A DNA stretch of 7,217 bases from Parachlamydia sp. (lineage in GTDB: Bacteria > Chlamydiota > Chlamydiia > Chlamydiales > Parachlamydiaceae): contig JAJTHR010000267.1 of the NCBI GenBank assembly GCA_021298935.1, forward strand, positions 1 through 7,217. The letters run 5' to 3'. Shown piece by piece: positions 1-5,063 of this stretch (its first letter is position 1; each line of letters begins with the position of its first letter). A program made the translations under genes and the position numbers. A model generated the notes under the pieces. The model made no database searches. It saw nothing but the letters and a program-made list of their open reading frames with translations, and was not told the DNA's origin.

Positions 1-27
1 ATAAATTTGACTTGTGATCACCTTCAT
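1..27 (-). CDS. Possible 5' end of an unidentified gene, cut by the left edge
   Basis: An ATG on the minus strand at 27-25 opens a frame reading MKVITSQIY that runs off the window without a stop. A strong Shine-Dalgarno-like AAGGAG lies at 46-41, 13 nt upstream, which is a little far but usable. Only nine codons are visible, so no family can be named. The start would sit about 180 nt downstream of the rsmD stop in the same direction. It could be a separate transcription unit following the weak terminator at 139-157, or a distal operon member. The call rests only on the ribosome-binding site and the open frame, and it could be chance. Confidence 0.35.
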
Positions 28-28
28 C

Positions 29-87
29 TTTAAAAGATCTCTCCTTGTTGATATTCAAAGATATCAACTTCGAAAAGATCCTTTAAA
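29..87 (-). promoter_or_regulatory. Long imperfect hairpin in the leader of the left-edge gene
   Basis: The inner stem is a perfect 8-bp inverted repeat, GTTGATAT (47-54) with ATATCAAC (61-68), around a 6-nt loop. An outer stem pairs 29-40 with 76-87 (TTTAAA and GATCT arms) with one mismatch. The two stems are separated by an internal loop (41-46 and 69-75). On the minus strand the AAGGAG ribosome-binding motif (46-41) falls in this internal loop, and the putative ATG (27-25) follows directly after the outer stem. Neither side is followed by a T-run, so it does not look like a terminator. A translational control element is an inference from this layout. Confidence 0.4.
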
Positions 88-138
88 TCTGAAGCGCTGA
101 CAAATCAACTTTATGGTTTTATTTTTGGGAAATGGTAT

Positions 139-157
139 AAAAAGGGGAGGAGTCCCT
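139..157 (-). terminator. Weak candidate intrinsic terminator after rsmD
   Basis: Read on the minus strand, AGGG (157-154) can pair with CCCT (146-143) across a 7-nt loop, and a run of five T (143-139) overlaps the end of the stem. It lies about 55 nt past the rsmD stop, a reasonable place to end the TPR/zinc-ribbon/rsmD transcript. The stem is only 4 bp (slightly longer if a bulge is allowed), so it is weak. No better terminator is visible between 29 and 210. Confidence 0.3.
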
Positions 158-210
158 AAAGAATTTGAATCTAAGCATTGCTGATGCCGAAACAGCTATG
201 TTTGAAAACT

Positions 211-783
211 TTAGTTTAATTGATAATGTTGCAGGACGGCCGGTCCCATACGCCGCTGATCGATGAGTTGCAAATTTTGCAGCAGTCCTTCACGGGGTTG
301 AAAACGGTGATCTTCTTCAAGGAATAAGTCTCCACTTGGTAATAAAAGAGGGGATTTGTCAAATAAAACAAGGATTTCCTCGCTTAAATAAAGGGAAGAA
401 TCCCCCATGGTAAGATAGGGGGGATCGGCAAAGATGATGCCATAGCCTTTTTGCCGGGCGGCCAGCCTTCCCAGTTGGCTAATGACTTCACCATAAATGA
501 TATGGGAAGCGGATTTGACATTTAATGCTGCGGCATTTTTTTCGATGCAGCGGATGGCTTCTTTGCTGGAATCAATAAATGTCGCTGAGGCTGCCCCACG
601 GCTTAAAGCTTCAAAGCCCATCGCTCCGGATCCAGCAAAGATATCCAGGAAATCGACTGCTTCGATATAATTCTGGCAGATGTTAAAAAGTGCTTCCCTA
701 AGTCTGCTAGCTGTCGGCCGGGTCAACTGCGTTTTTGGAGCAGCCAAAGGATGGCGGCGGTAGAGTCCCGAGATGATATGCAT
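211..783 (-). CDS. rsmD: 16S rRNA (guanine966-N2)-methyltransferase RsmD
   Basis: This is an S-adenosylmethionine-dependent enzyme that methylates N2 of G966 in 16S rRNA during assembly of the small ribosomal subunit in the cytoplasm. The 190-residue length is normal for the family. The N-terminus MHIISGLYRR and the RPT of residues 22-24 are the usual RsmD opening. SAM-binding motif I is LDIFAGSGAMG (46-56), followed by SRGA (61-64) and an acidic residue at the end of strand 2 (D71). The catalytic DPPY motif is intact at 120-123. The ATG at 783 gives the canonical N-terminus. It is the last gene of a minus-strand operon, starting 5 nt after the zinc-ribbon gene stop and with no strong ribosome-binding site, which suggests translational coupling. 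DNA methylases share the DPPY motif, but the opening and the motif spacing favour RsmD. Confidence 0.95.
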   Translation of the reverse strand: MHIISGLYRRHPLAAPKTQLTRPTASRLREALFNICQNYIEAVDFLDIFAGSGAMGFEALSRGAASATFIDSSKEAIRCIEKNAAALNVKSASHIIYGEVISQLGRLAARQKGYGIIFADPPYLTMGDSSLYLSEEILVLFDKSPLLLPSGDLFLEEDHRFQPREGLLQNLQLIDQRRMGPAVLQHYQLN

Positions 784-788
784 GAAGC

Positions 789-2042
789 TTAATGAATTTG
801 AAATTCCACAACGTGCACCTGGCCCGTTGAGGGAATGACTTTTAACTCATAGCGTCCCTTCAGCCATCCGGATTGGGGTGGTGAAAATACAGAGGCGACT
901 AAAATATCACCGCTTTCATCTAATGCGACCTTAAGAGGGATTAAGGTACCGCTTTCTATATTTTCCAAATTCATTTGAACAGATTCCCCTTTAATGCCCC
1001 CCTTGATATCCAGGGTTACATAGAGGTCGCCGAGTTTTGAATCAAAAGAGGTCTGAGGATGTTCGATCACACCTTCGGGGTTGGTCGAAGATCCAAGCAG
1101 CACCAATACCACCTGCATCCCTCCTATGTTGTCTTCATTTGTAAAACTGCCCTCTTCAGGAAAAAAAATGCGCATGGAGACGATCTTCCATTTACCTTCT
1201 TCCCTGACCAGATAATATTTTACATAGGCTGCGGTTGTATCTCCTTGAAGAATGGCAGAAAATGACTGTACTCCATTTTTTTCTTTTCCTTTATAAAATG
1301 AAGCTGTTTTATATCTTCCCAAAATGGGATATTTTCGTAAAAAAGATTCAAACTGGGGGCCGGAAACTTCTTTTTTAAAATCATTCGATAGATACTTGTC
1401 GTAGGCTTCCCGGAAATTTTGATTTTTAATTGCTTCAAGCTGCCCCTTCATTCGTTTAATCATTTTGAAGAGGGGTTCTGCCGGAGAATCGGTCTTTTTC
1501 TTCTTTTTTAACAGGCGGATGCTCAGGACTTTCCACTGCTTGCCTTCTTTGATCAGCCTGTATTCGATGGGCATTTCATGATGGTCTGCAGAAACAAGTT
1601 TTCCCTTCATGATACTGACATTGTCTTTAATGGAGCGCTCGGTAAAGTGAGCTGTTTGCTGCGTCGTTAAGGCAGGATTTTGCTGAACAAAGCGGGTAAA
1701 TTCATCGAGGGAGAGGGCGGCCATGAAATTTTGAGAAGAGTAATCAAAGTAGGCTTTGGAGATGTCATTATCCCGTAAGGCTTCCAACTGTTTGTCAATC
1801 ACGTCGACTAGCCGTTCGGTAAACAGAATGCCTGCAGTGACGCCGACCAACAATAAAACAGAAATTGCAAGAAGGGCCTTAAACCAAAAAGGCATTTTTC
1901 TTTTGACCATTTTGGATGGAGGCGGAGCAGCAGCCGGGCTTTCATCGAGAGGCTGATTTGCATCTTGCGCAGGGCTTTTTCCGCATAGGGGGCAGGATTC
2001 ACTCAGACTGCTTATTTGATTTTGACAATGCTGGCAATACAT
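789..2042 (-). CDS. Zinc-ribbon, single-pass membrane protein with duplicated NTF2-like (DUF4864-like) domains
   Basis: No named function is known to me. In the 417 residues a short N-terminal zinc ribbon has C3-x2-C6 and C17-x2-C20, followed by a low-complexity Pro/Ala linker (about 33-44). One transmembrane helix spans about 53-74, after a basic cluster (KRK, 47-49), so the ribbon is probably cytoplasmic and the rest extracytoplasmic. Two related segments of about 100 residues follow (about 77-178 and 191-293). Each has a QLEAL/QLEAI helix, an AYFDY/AYDKY motif with a following F, an EF-x2-F or FESF helix, and an ending of the type L-x-EGKWK-(I/V)-(L/V)-S-(I/M)-R. This is an internal duplication of an NTF2-like/DUF4864-like fold, a family assignment from memory. 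A beta-rich C-terminal domain (about 305-417) is unrecognised. The gene starts 4 nt after the TPR gene stop and precedes rsmD by 5 nt. Lysine-rich linkers (178-183) join the domains. A role as envelope-associated sensor or scaffold is speculation. Confidence 0.85.
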   Translation of the reverse strand: MYCQHCQNQISSLSESCPLCGKSPAQDANQPLDESPAAAPPPSKMVKRKMPFWFKALLAISVLLLVGVTAGILFTERLVDVIDKQLEALRDNDISKAYFDYSSQNFMAALSLDEFTRFVQQNPALTTQQTAHFTERSIKDNVSIMKGKLVSADHHEMPIEYRLIKEGKQWKVLSIRLLKKKKKTDSPAEPLFKMIKRMKGQLEAIKNQNFREAYDKYLSNDFKKEVSGPQFESFLRKYPILGRYKTASFYKGKEKNGVQSFSAILQGDTTAAYVKYYLVREEGKWKIVSMRIFFPEEGSFTNEDNIGGMQVVLVLLGSSTNPEGVIEHPQTSFDSKLGDLYVTLDIKGGIKGESVQMNLENIESGTLIPLKVALDESGDILVASVFSPPQSGWLKGRYELKVIPSTGQVHVVEFQIH

Positions 2043-2046
2043 ATAT

Positions 2047-3075
2047 TTAACTTGAAGCCCCGTAATGAAGGATTAAGTCTTCTGCTTTTTTATAATTTGT
2101 TCTTTTTAAACTTTCATAGACCTGCAACCCTTTCGCATTGTACCCTTGCTCAAAATAGAGTTTTCCAAGTTTAAAAAGCGTTTCTCGATCCTCCGGACAG
2201 AGCTGCAATATAATTTCATATTCCTTGATTTCTTCTTCAGCCATTTGCAGGTCTCGATAGCTATAAGCCAGCTGGGCATGCACCCAAGGGTCTTGGGGAG
2301 CGTAGTCGCTTAAAATTTTAAATTCTTCAATGGCTTTGCCTGCAATCATGCGAAATTTTTTCCTAAAGCCTTCATTGAATTTACCTTTTGGGATCCATTT
2401 TTCGTCATCCAACCCCTCCACTGTGCGTGGATCAATATAGAGTCCTGAAAGCATCACGTAAGCATTGGCCAGCGTTGCGTGGGTCTCAAGATGGGTCGGT
2501 TCGATCCTCACCATTTTGAGGTGTTCTTCAATGCAGGCATTCAGAAGCAATTCCTTCATGAAATGCACATCTTCCCAGTAAAGGATGCAGCTTATTTTTT
2601 CAATGGGTTGCGCCAAAAAATCATAGTCAAGGGGGCTTTTGATTAATTCATATTCACTGCCATGCAGGGCGGCGGCTAATTTGCAGCAGCATTCTGCGAG
2701 GACCAAATGGAGTTCTGGGATGCCTTTGCATTCGGGAATGGCTTCTTTGCAATCGTTTAAAAAGTCTTCCTTCAATTCGATGAGGCGCTCATTTTTTTGT
2801 GTTTGGAAGTAGAGACGCATGGTAAAGTAGGAAAACAGAGTGGCAAAGAAGAGCGCGATATGGATTCCGAGCACAAAATTTTGGACAAGAAAAGCGATGT
2901 GAATAAAAAAATAAATGATTTGCGCAGCCAGGAGAACAATAAAAAACGCATTAAAAAAGGTGTTGATTTTTAAAATACGCCTGAATTGCTGAATGGCCGG
3001 CGGGATCAGACTAGCCGCCTTTTCCTGGGATAATTCTTTGTCGAATTGTATTAAAATTTCTCTTTCGGCATTCAT
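2047..3075 (-). CDS. Membrane-anchored tetratricopeptide (TPR) repeat protein
   Basis: The function is unknown. I choose the ATG at 3075 (342 residues, MNAEREILIQ). The frame can be extended five codons to a TTG at 3090, but no ribosome-binding site precedes the TTG, and none is clear for the ATG either. In the longer numbering, two hydrophobic helices occupy about 44-65 and 70-92, followed by a helical middle region with a cysteine cluster (C134-C136). At least two TPR-like repeats lie near the C-terminus (about 264-297 and 298-331), recognisable from WVHAQLAYSYRDL and LFKLGKLYFEQG. The N-terminus (about 1-43) is probably cytoplasmic and the C-terminal helical domain on the same side, a hairpin anchor. 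TPRs usually hold protein partners, so this may be an adaptor for the zinc-ribbon membrane protein encoded 4 nt downstream; that is inference. It appears to be the first gene of the operon ending in rsmD. Confidence 0.85.
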   Translation of the reverse strand: MNAEREILIQFDKELSQEKAASLIPPAIQQFRRILKINTFFNAFFIVLLAAQIIYFFIHIAFLVQNFVLGIHIALFFATLFSYFTMRLYFQTQKNERLIELKEDFLNDCKEAIPECKGIPELHLVLAECCCKLAAALHGSEYELIKSPLDYDFLAQPIEKISCILYWEDVHFMKELLLNACIEEHLKMVRIEPTHLETHATLANAYVMLSGLYIDPRTVEGLDDEKWIPKGKFNEGFRKKFRMIAGKAIEEFKILSDYAPQDPWVHAQLAYSYRDLQMAEEEIKEYEIILQLCPEDRETLFKLGKLYFEQGYNAKGLQVYESLKRTNYKKAEDLILHYGASS

Positions 3076-3106
3076 GTTAAATGATCGCAAGGTGATTTTC
3101 AGAAGT

Positions 3107-3142
3107 CTTAGAGGTTGTCTGCAAAGGTAGACAACCTCTTAG
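3107..3142. repeat. Strong palindrome in the leader of the TPR operon
   Basis: GAGGTTGTCT (3111-3120) and AGACAACCTC (3129-3138) form a perfect 10-bp inverted repeat around an 8-nt loop. The stem extends outward to 3107 and 3142 with one mismatch. Neither side is followed by a T-run, so it is not a standard terminator for the DMT carrier gene. It would be transcribed in the 5' leader of the TPR operon, 31 nt before the chosen ATG. The perfect core is flanked on both sides by TTA (3108-3110 and 3139-3141), which would fit a tiny remnant of an insertion sequence with a TTA target duplication; this is only an inference. Confidence 0.6.
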
Positions 3143-3183
3143 GGACGGAGAGCAGGCGCTTCCGTAAGTTACATAAAGGTTAG

Positions 3184-3212
3184 CTTATAAAGCAGCCTGC
3201 TAAAAATAACAA
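3184..3212 (-). promoter_or_regulatory. Sigma70-like promoter for the TPR/zinc-ribbon/rsmD operon
   Basis: On the minus strand TTGTTA (3212-3207, 4 of 6 to consensus) is followed after exactly 17 nt by TATAAG (3189-3184, 5 of 6). Transcription would begin near 3177, giving a leader of about 100 nt that contains the palindrome at 3107-3142. The -35 box lies only 2 nt beyond the stop codon of the upstream DMT carrier gene, so the operon can be transcribed independently. No terminator for the carrier gene is evident, so read-through is also possible. Confidence 0.5.
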
Positions 3213-3214
3213 TC

Positions 3215-4141
3215 TTAAATAGCTTCCGCCACACGTAATCCTTTTTTGTAGGTCTTTTTCAATTCATCCTGATCGAATAGGACAAGTCCCGTCAATACAA
3301 TGGCGAATGAAAGATAAAAGGGCCAGGTGACTACCTCTCCAAGAAAAAACCATCCAAAAACGGCCGTAAAAAGGGGGGTGGTAAATCCTGCAAATGAGAC
3401 AAAGGTTGGAGAATACTTTTTAAGAAGGGCGCCATATAAATTATAGCAGATAAGGTTTGAAATCAAAATCAGCAAGAGGGTGCATTCGATGACAACAGGA
3501 TAATTTGTGGCAGGGACTGGATTCCAGTTTTCAACAAGCAGGGAGTGGATAAGGGCGAAGCATCCGCCGATAAACATGCTTGTCCCATTTGCGGTCACTG
3601 GAGAAAGCTTATTTTCATTGATAAGCTGCATTAGCACAATCCACCCATAGACGCTGCAAATGGCAGCCATCATGACAGAAAGTTCGGCCCAGGAAAAGAA
3701 AAATAAATGTCCGGCCGCCCCCTCAGAACCCGTTTCATTTAATAGGATAGGGATGAAGCCAAGAAAACCGAGCCCCAAGCCCATCCATTTTTTCAAAGAG
3801 AGTTTTTCGGAGAAAAGGAGGTAGCAAAAGAGGGCAGAAAGAAAGGGGGAAAGGCTATAAATGAAGCACGTTTTGAAGGAAGTGAGGTATTTTAATCCCC
3901 AAAATTCAAAAACATTGGTCATGTAGATATTTAAACAGGCGAGCTGGAAAATGCGCCACCAGGTTTGTTTATCAAAAGCGAAAGTCTCCTTTTTAATAAA
4001 ATACTGGTAGCTTAAAAGAATGCAGCCTGCAAAAGCCATTCGGGTGCCCACAAGGAAAAAAGGCTGGGCGTATTCAAGCCCCGTCTTTGCAATCGTGAAC
4101 ACACTGGCAAAAAGGGCATATAGTAAAATAACGTAAAACAT
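3215..4141 (-). CDS. EamA/DMT-superfamily transporter, candidate SAM/SAH exchanger
   Basis: This is a polytopic inner-membrane carrier of 308 residues, the normal length for the drug/metabolite transporter superfamily. About ten hydrophobic helices form two EamA halves (about 1-134 and 150-288). Family hallmarks include SPF at 98-100 in the first half, and TTPLF (254-258) and FFLGE (265-269) in the second. The segment NVFEFWGLKYL (76-86) followed by KTCFIYSLSPF (90-100) strongly recalls, from memory, the chlamydial carrier that exchanges host S-adenosylmethionine for S-adenosylhomocysteine. If so, it would feed methyltransferases such as RsmD encoded nearby. The substrate assignment is inference; the fold is secure. 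The start ATG at 4141 has only a weak purine-rich upstream stretch. The gene diverges from the response regulator gene, and its 3' end almost touches the promoter of the next minus-strand operon. Confidence 0.88.
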   Translation of the reverse strand: MFYVILLYALFASVFTIAKTGLEYAQPFFLVGTRMAFAGCILLSYQYFIKKETFAFDKQTWWRIFQLACLNIYMTNVFEFWGLKYLTSFKTCFIYSLSPFLSALFCYLLFSEKLSLKKWMGLGLGFLGFIPILLNETGSEGAAGHLFFFSWAELSVMMAAICSVYGWIVLMQLINENKLSPVTANGTSMFIGGCFALIHSLLVENWNPVPATNYPVVIECTLLLILISNLICYNLYGALLKKYSPTFVSFAGFTTPLFTAVFGWFFLGEVVTWPFYLSFAIVLTGLVLFDQDELKKTYKKGLRVAEAI

Positions 4142-4183
4142 CTTGTCCGCTCATTAAATTTCTGCTTATTTTATCAATTTTTC

Positions 4184-4213
4184 ATTTAAAATTGAAGTAG
4201 TAAGTTCTGTAAA
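4184..4213 (-). promoter_or_regulatory. Weak candidate promoter for the DMT carrier gene
   Basis: Minus-strand TTTACA (4213-4208, 5 of 6 to the -35 consensus) is followed after 18 nt by TTAAAT (4189-4184, 4 of 6). The -35 box is one arm of the palindrome at 4208-4230. An alternative -10 is TAAAAT at 4173-4168 with a poor -35. The region is so AT-rich that chance matches are common. Confidence 0.3.
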
Positions 4214-4230
4214 TTTAAAAAAAATTTACA
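4208..4230. promoter_or_regulatory. 9-bp palindrome between divergent genes, possible operator
   Basis: TGTAAATTT (4208-4216) and AAATTTACA (4222-4230) are perfect inverted repeats with a 5-nt A-only spacer, giving a 23-bp dyad. It lies between the divergent carrier and response regulator genes and overlaps a candidate -35 box for the carrier. The size and symmetry would suit a dimeric repressor. No T-run follows on either strand, so a terminator is unlikely. The AT-rich setting lowers confidence. Confidence 0.35.
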
Positions 4231-4260
4231 ATTTGTTTAATAATAATAAATATTTGAGTG

Positions 4261-4278
4261 TTTTAATGTTTTTAATGT
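4261..4278 (+). repeat. 9-bp tandem direct repeat upstream of the response regulator
   Basis: TTTTAATGT occurs twice in perfect tandem (4261-4269 and 4270-4278), about 40 nt upstream of the candidate -35 box of the response regulator. OmpR/PhoB-type regulators bind direct repeats, usually with a period of 10-11 bp, so this could be an autoregulatory site. The 9-bp period and the AT-rich background make it uncertain. Confidence 0.3.
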
Positions 4279-4317
4279 ATTATTAAATTATCATTATCTC
4301 ATTCTTTATTTTTTTTC

Positions 4318-4347
4318 TTGAATTCTCCTTCAAAATTGAAATATAAA
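4318..4347 (+). promoter_or_regulatory. Sigma70-like promoter of the response regulator gene
   Basis: TTGAAT (4318-4323, 4 of 6) and TATAAA (4342-4347, 5 of 6) are separated by 18 nt. Transcription would start near 4353-4354. That places the upstream in-frame ATG at 4350 outside the transcript and leaves a leader of about 20 nt before the ATG at 4374, which has its own GGGAG-type ribosome-binding site. Confidence 0.5.
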
Positions 4348-4373
4348 GAATGACAATTTATAGGGAGTATAAC

Positions 4374-5063
4374 ATGCAAAAAACAAAATTGCTTTTGATA
4401 GAGGATGAAGAGGATATTGCTTCTTTGATTAAGTTGCAGGCTGAATTGGCAGGTTACAAAGTGCACGTTGAGGCCGACGGATTGAATGGTTACTTGGCAA
4501 TTGAGAAAGAAAGGCCTGACATTATCGTTCTCGACATCATGCTGCCGGGATTGAATGGTTTGGATGTGTGCCGTAAAGTTAAGAACAATCCTGATTTAAA
4601 AACCATTCCTATTATCATCATTTCAGCCAAAAGTGAAGAATTGGATGTTGTATTAGGTCTTGAACTGGGTGCAGACGATTATGTGGCCAAGCCTTTTTCG
4701 CTGAAAGTCTTATTTTCCCGTCTGAAAGCTGTGCTACGAAGGGGTCAGGAGACTGAAAAAGAAGCAAAAGTCCTGACATTCGGCGATTTTACGATGGAAG
4801 TGGATCGTTATTTATTGCGTAAGAGGGACAAAAGCATTGCACTGACCCTCTCTGAGTTCGGTATTCTGCGCAGGCTGTTGTTGAATAGGGGCAAGGTCCT
4901 TACGCGCAACCAGTTATTGGATGATGTACAGAATGACGAAGCCTACATTATCGATCGTAATATTGATGTGCATATTGCATCGCTAAGGAAAAAGCTGGGT
5001 CCCAATTTCGATGGGATTGAAACAGTCAGAGGTGTTGGCTACCGTTTTAAGGATGATGAATAA
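4374..5063 (+). CDS. OmpR/PhoB-family response regulator with intact receiver and winged-helix domain
   Basis: This is a two-domain transcription factor of 229 residues, a standard length. The start at 4374 (MQKTKLLLIEDEED) is preferred over the in-frame ATG at 4350. AGGGAG at 4362-4367 sits 6 nt before it, and the likely transcription start falls after 4350. The receiver domain (about 4-120) has the acidic pocket E10-D11, phosphoacceptor D54 in VLDIMLPGLNG, S84 in place of the switch Thr/Ser, and K106 in the AKPF motif. All phosphorylation residues are therefore present. The C-terminal winged helix (about 130-226) shows LTLSEFGILRRLL, the recognition-helix segment RNIDVHIASLRKKLG and the terminal TVRGVGYRF. 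No histidine kinase is in the window, so the partner is unknown. Chlamydiaceae have a related atypical regulator, ChxR, whose receiver lacks the phosphorylation residues; orthology to it is only a possibility. The 3' end overlaps the convergent NFACT gene by 17 bp. Confidence 0.93.
   Translation: MQKTKLLLIEDEEDIASLIKLQAELAGYKVHVEADGLNGYLAIEKERPDIIVLDIMLPGLNGLDVCRKVKNNPDLKTIPIIIISAKSEELDVVLGLELGADDYVAKPFSLKVLFSRLKAVLRRGQETEKEAKVLTFGDFTMEVDRYLLRKRDKSIALTLSEFGILRRLLLNRGKVLTRNQLLDDVQNDEAYIIDRNIDVHIASLRKKLGPNFDGIETVRGVGYRFKDDE

Noticed and set aside
1059..2002. Several frames of 64-72 codons inside the zinc-ribbon gene on both strands
   Set aside because: All lie within the zinc-ribbon coding region and lack recognisable features, so they are shadow frames.
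3076..3090. TTG start at 3090 for the TPR protein
   Set aside because: The extension begins with TTG and no ribosome-binding site precedes it; the ATG at 3075 is the simpler start.
3151..3201. AGCAGGC ... GCCTGCT inverted repeat
   Set aside because: The 7-bp arms are separated by 37 nt and span the inferred -10 box; with no T-run it is most likely chance.
4350..4373. ATG at 4350 as start of the response regulator
   Set aside because: It lies at or before the inferred transcription start and adds eight residues not typical of the family. The ATG at 4374 has a well-spaced AGGGAG.
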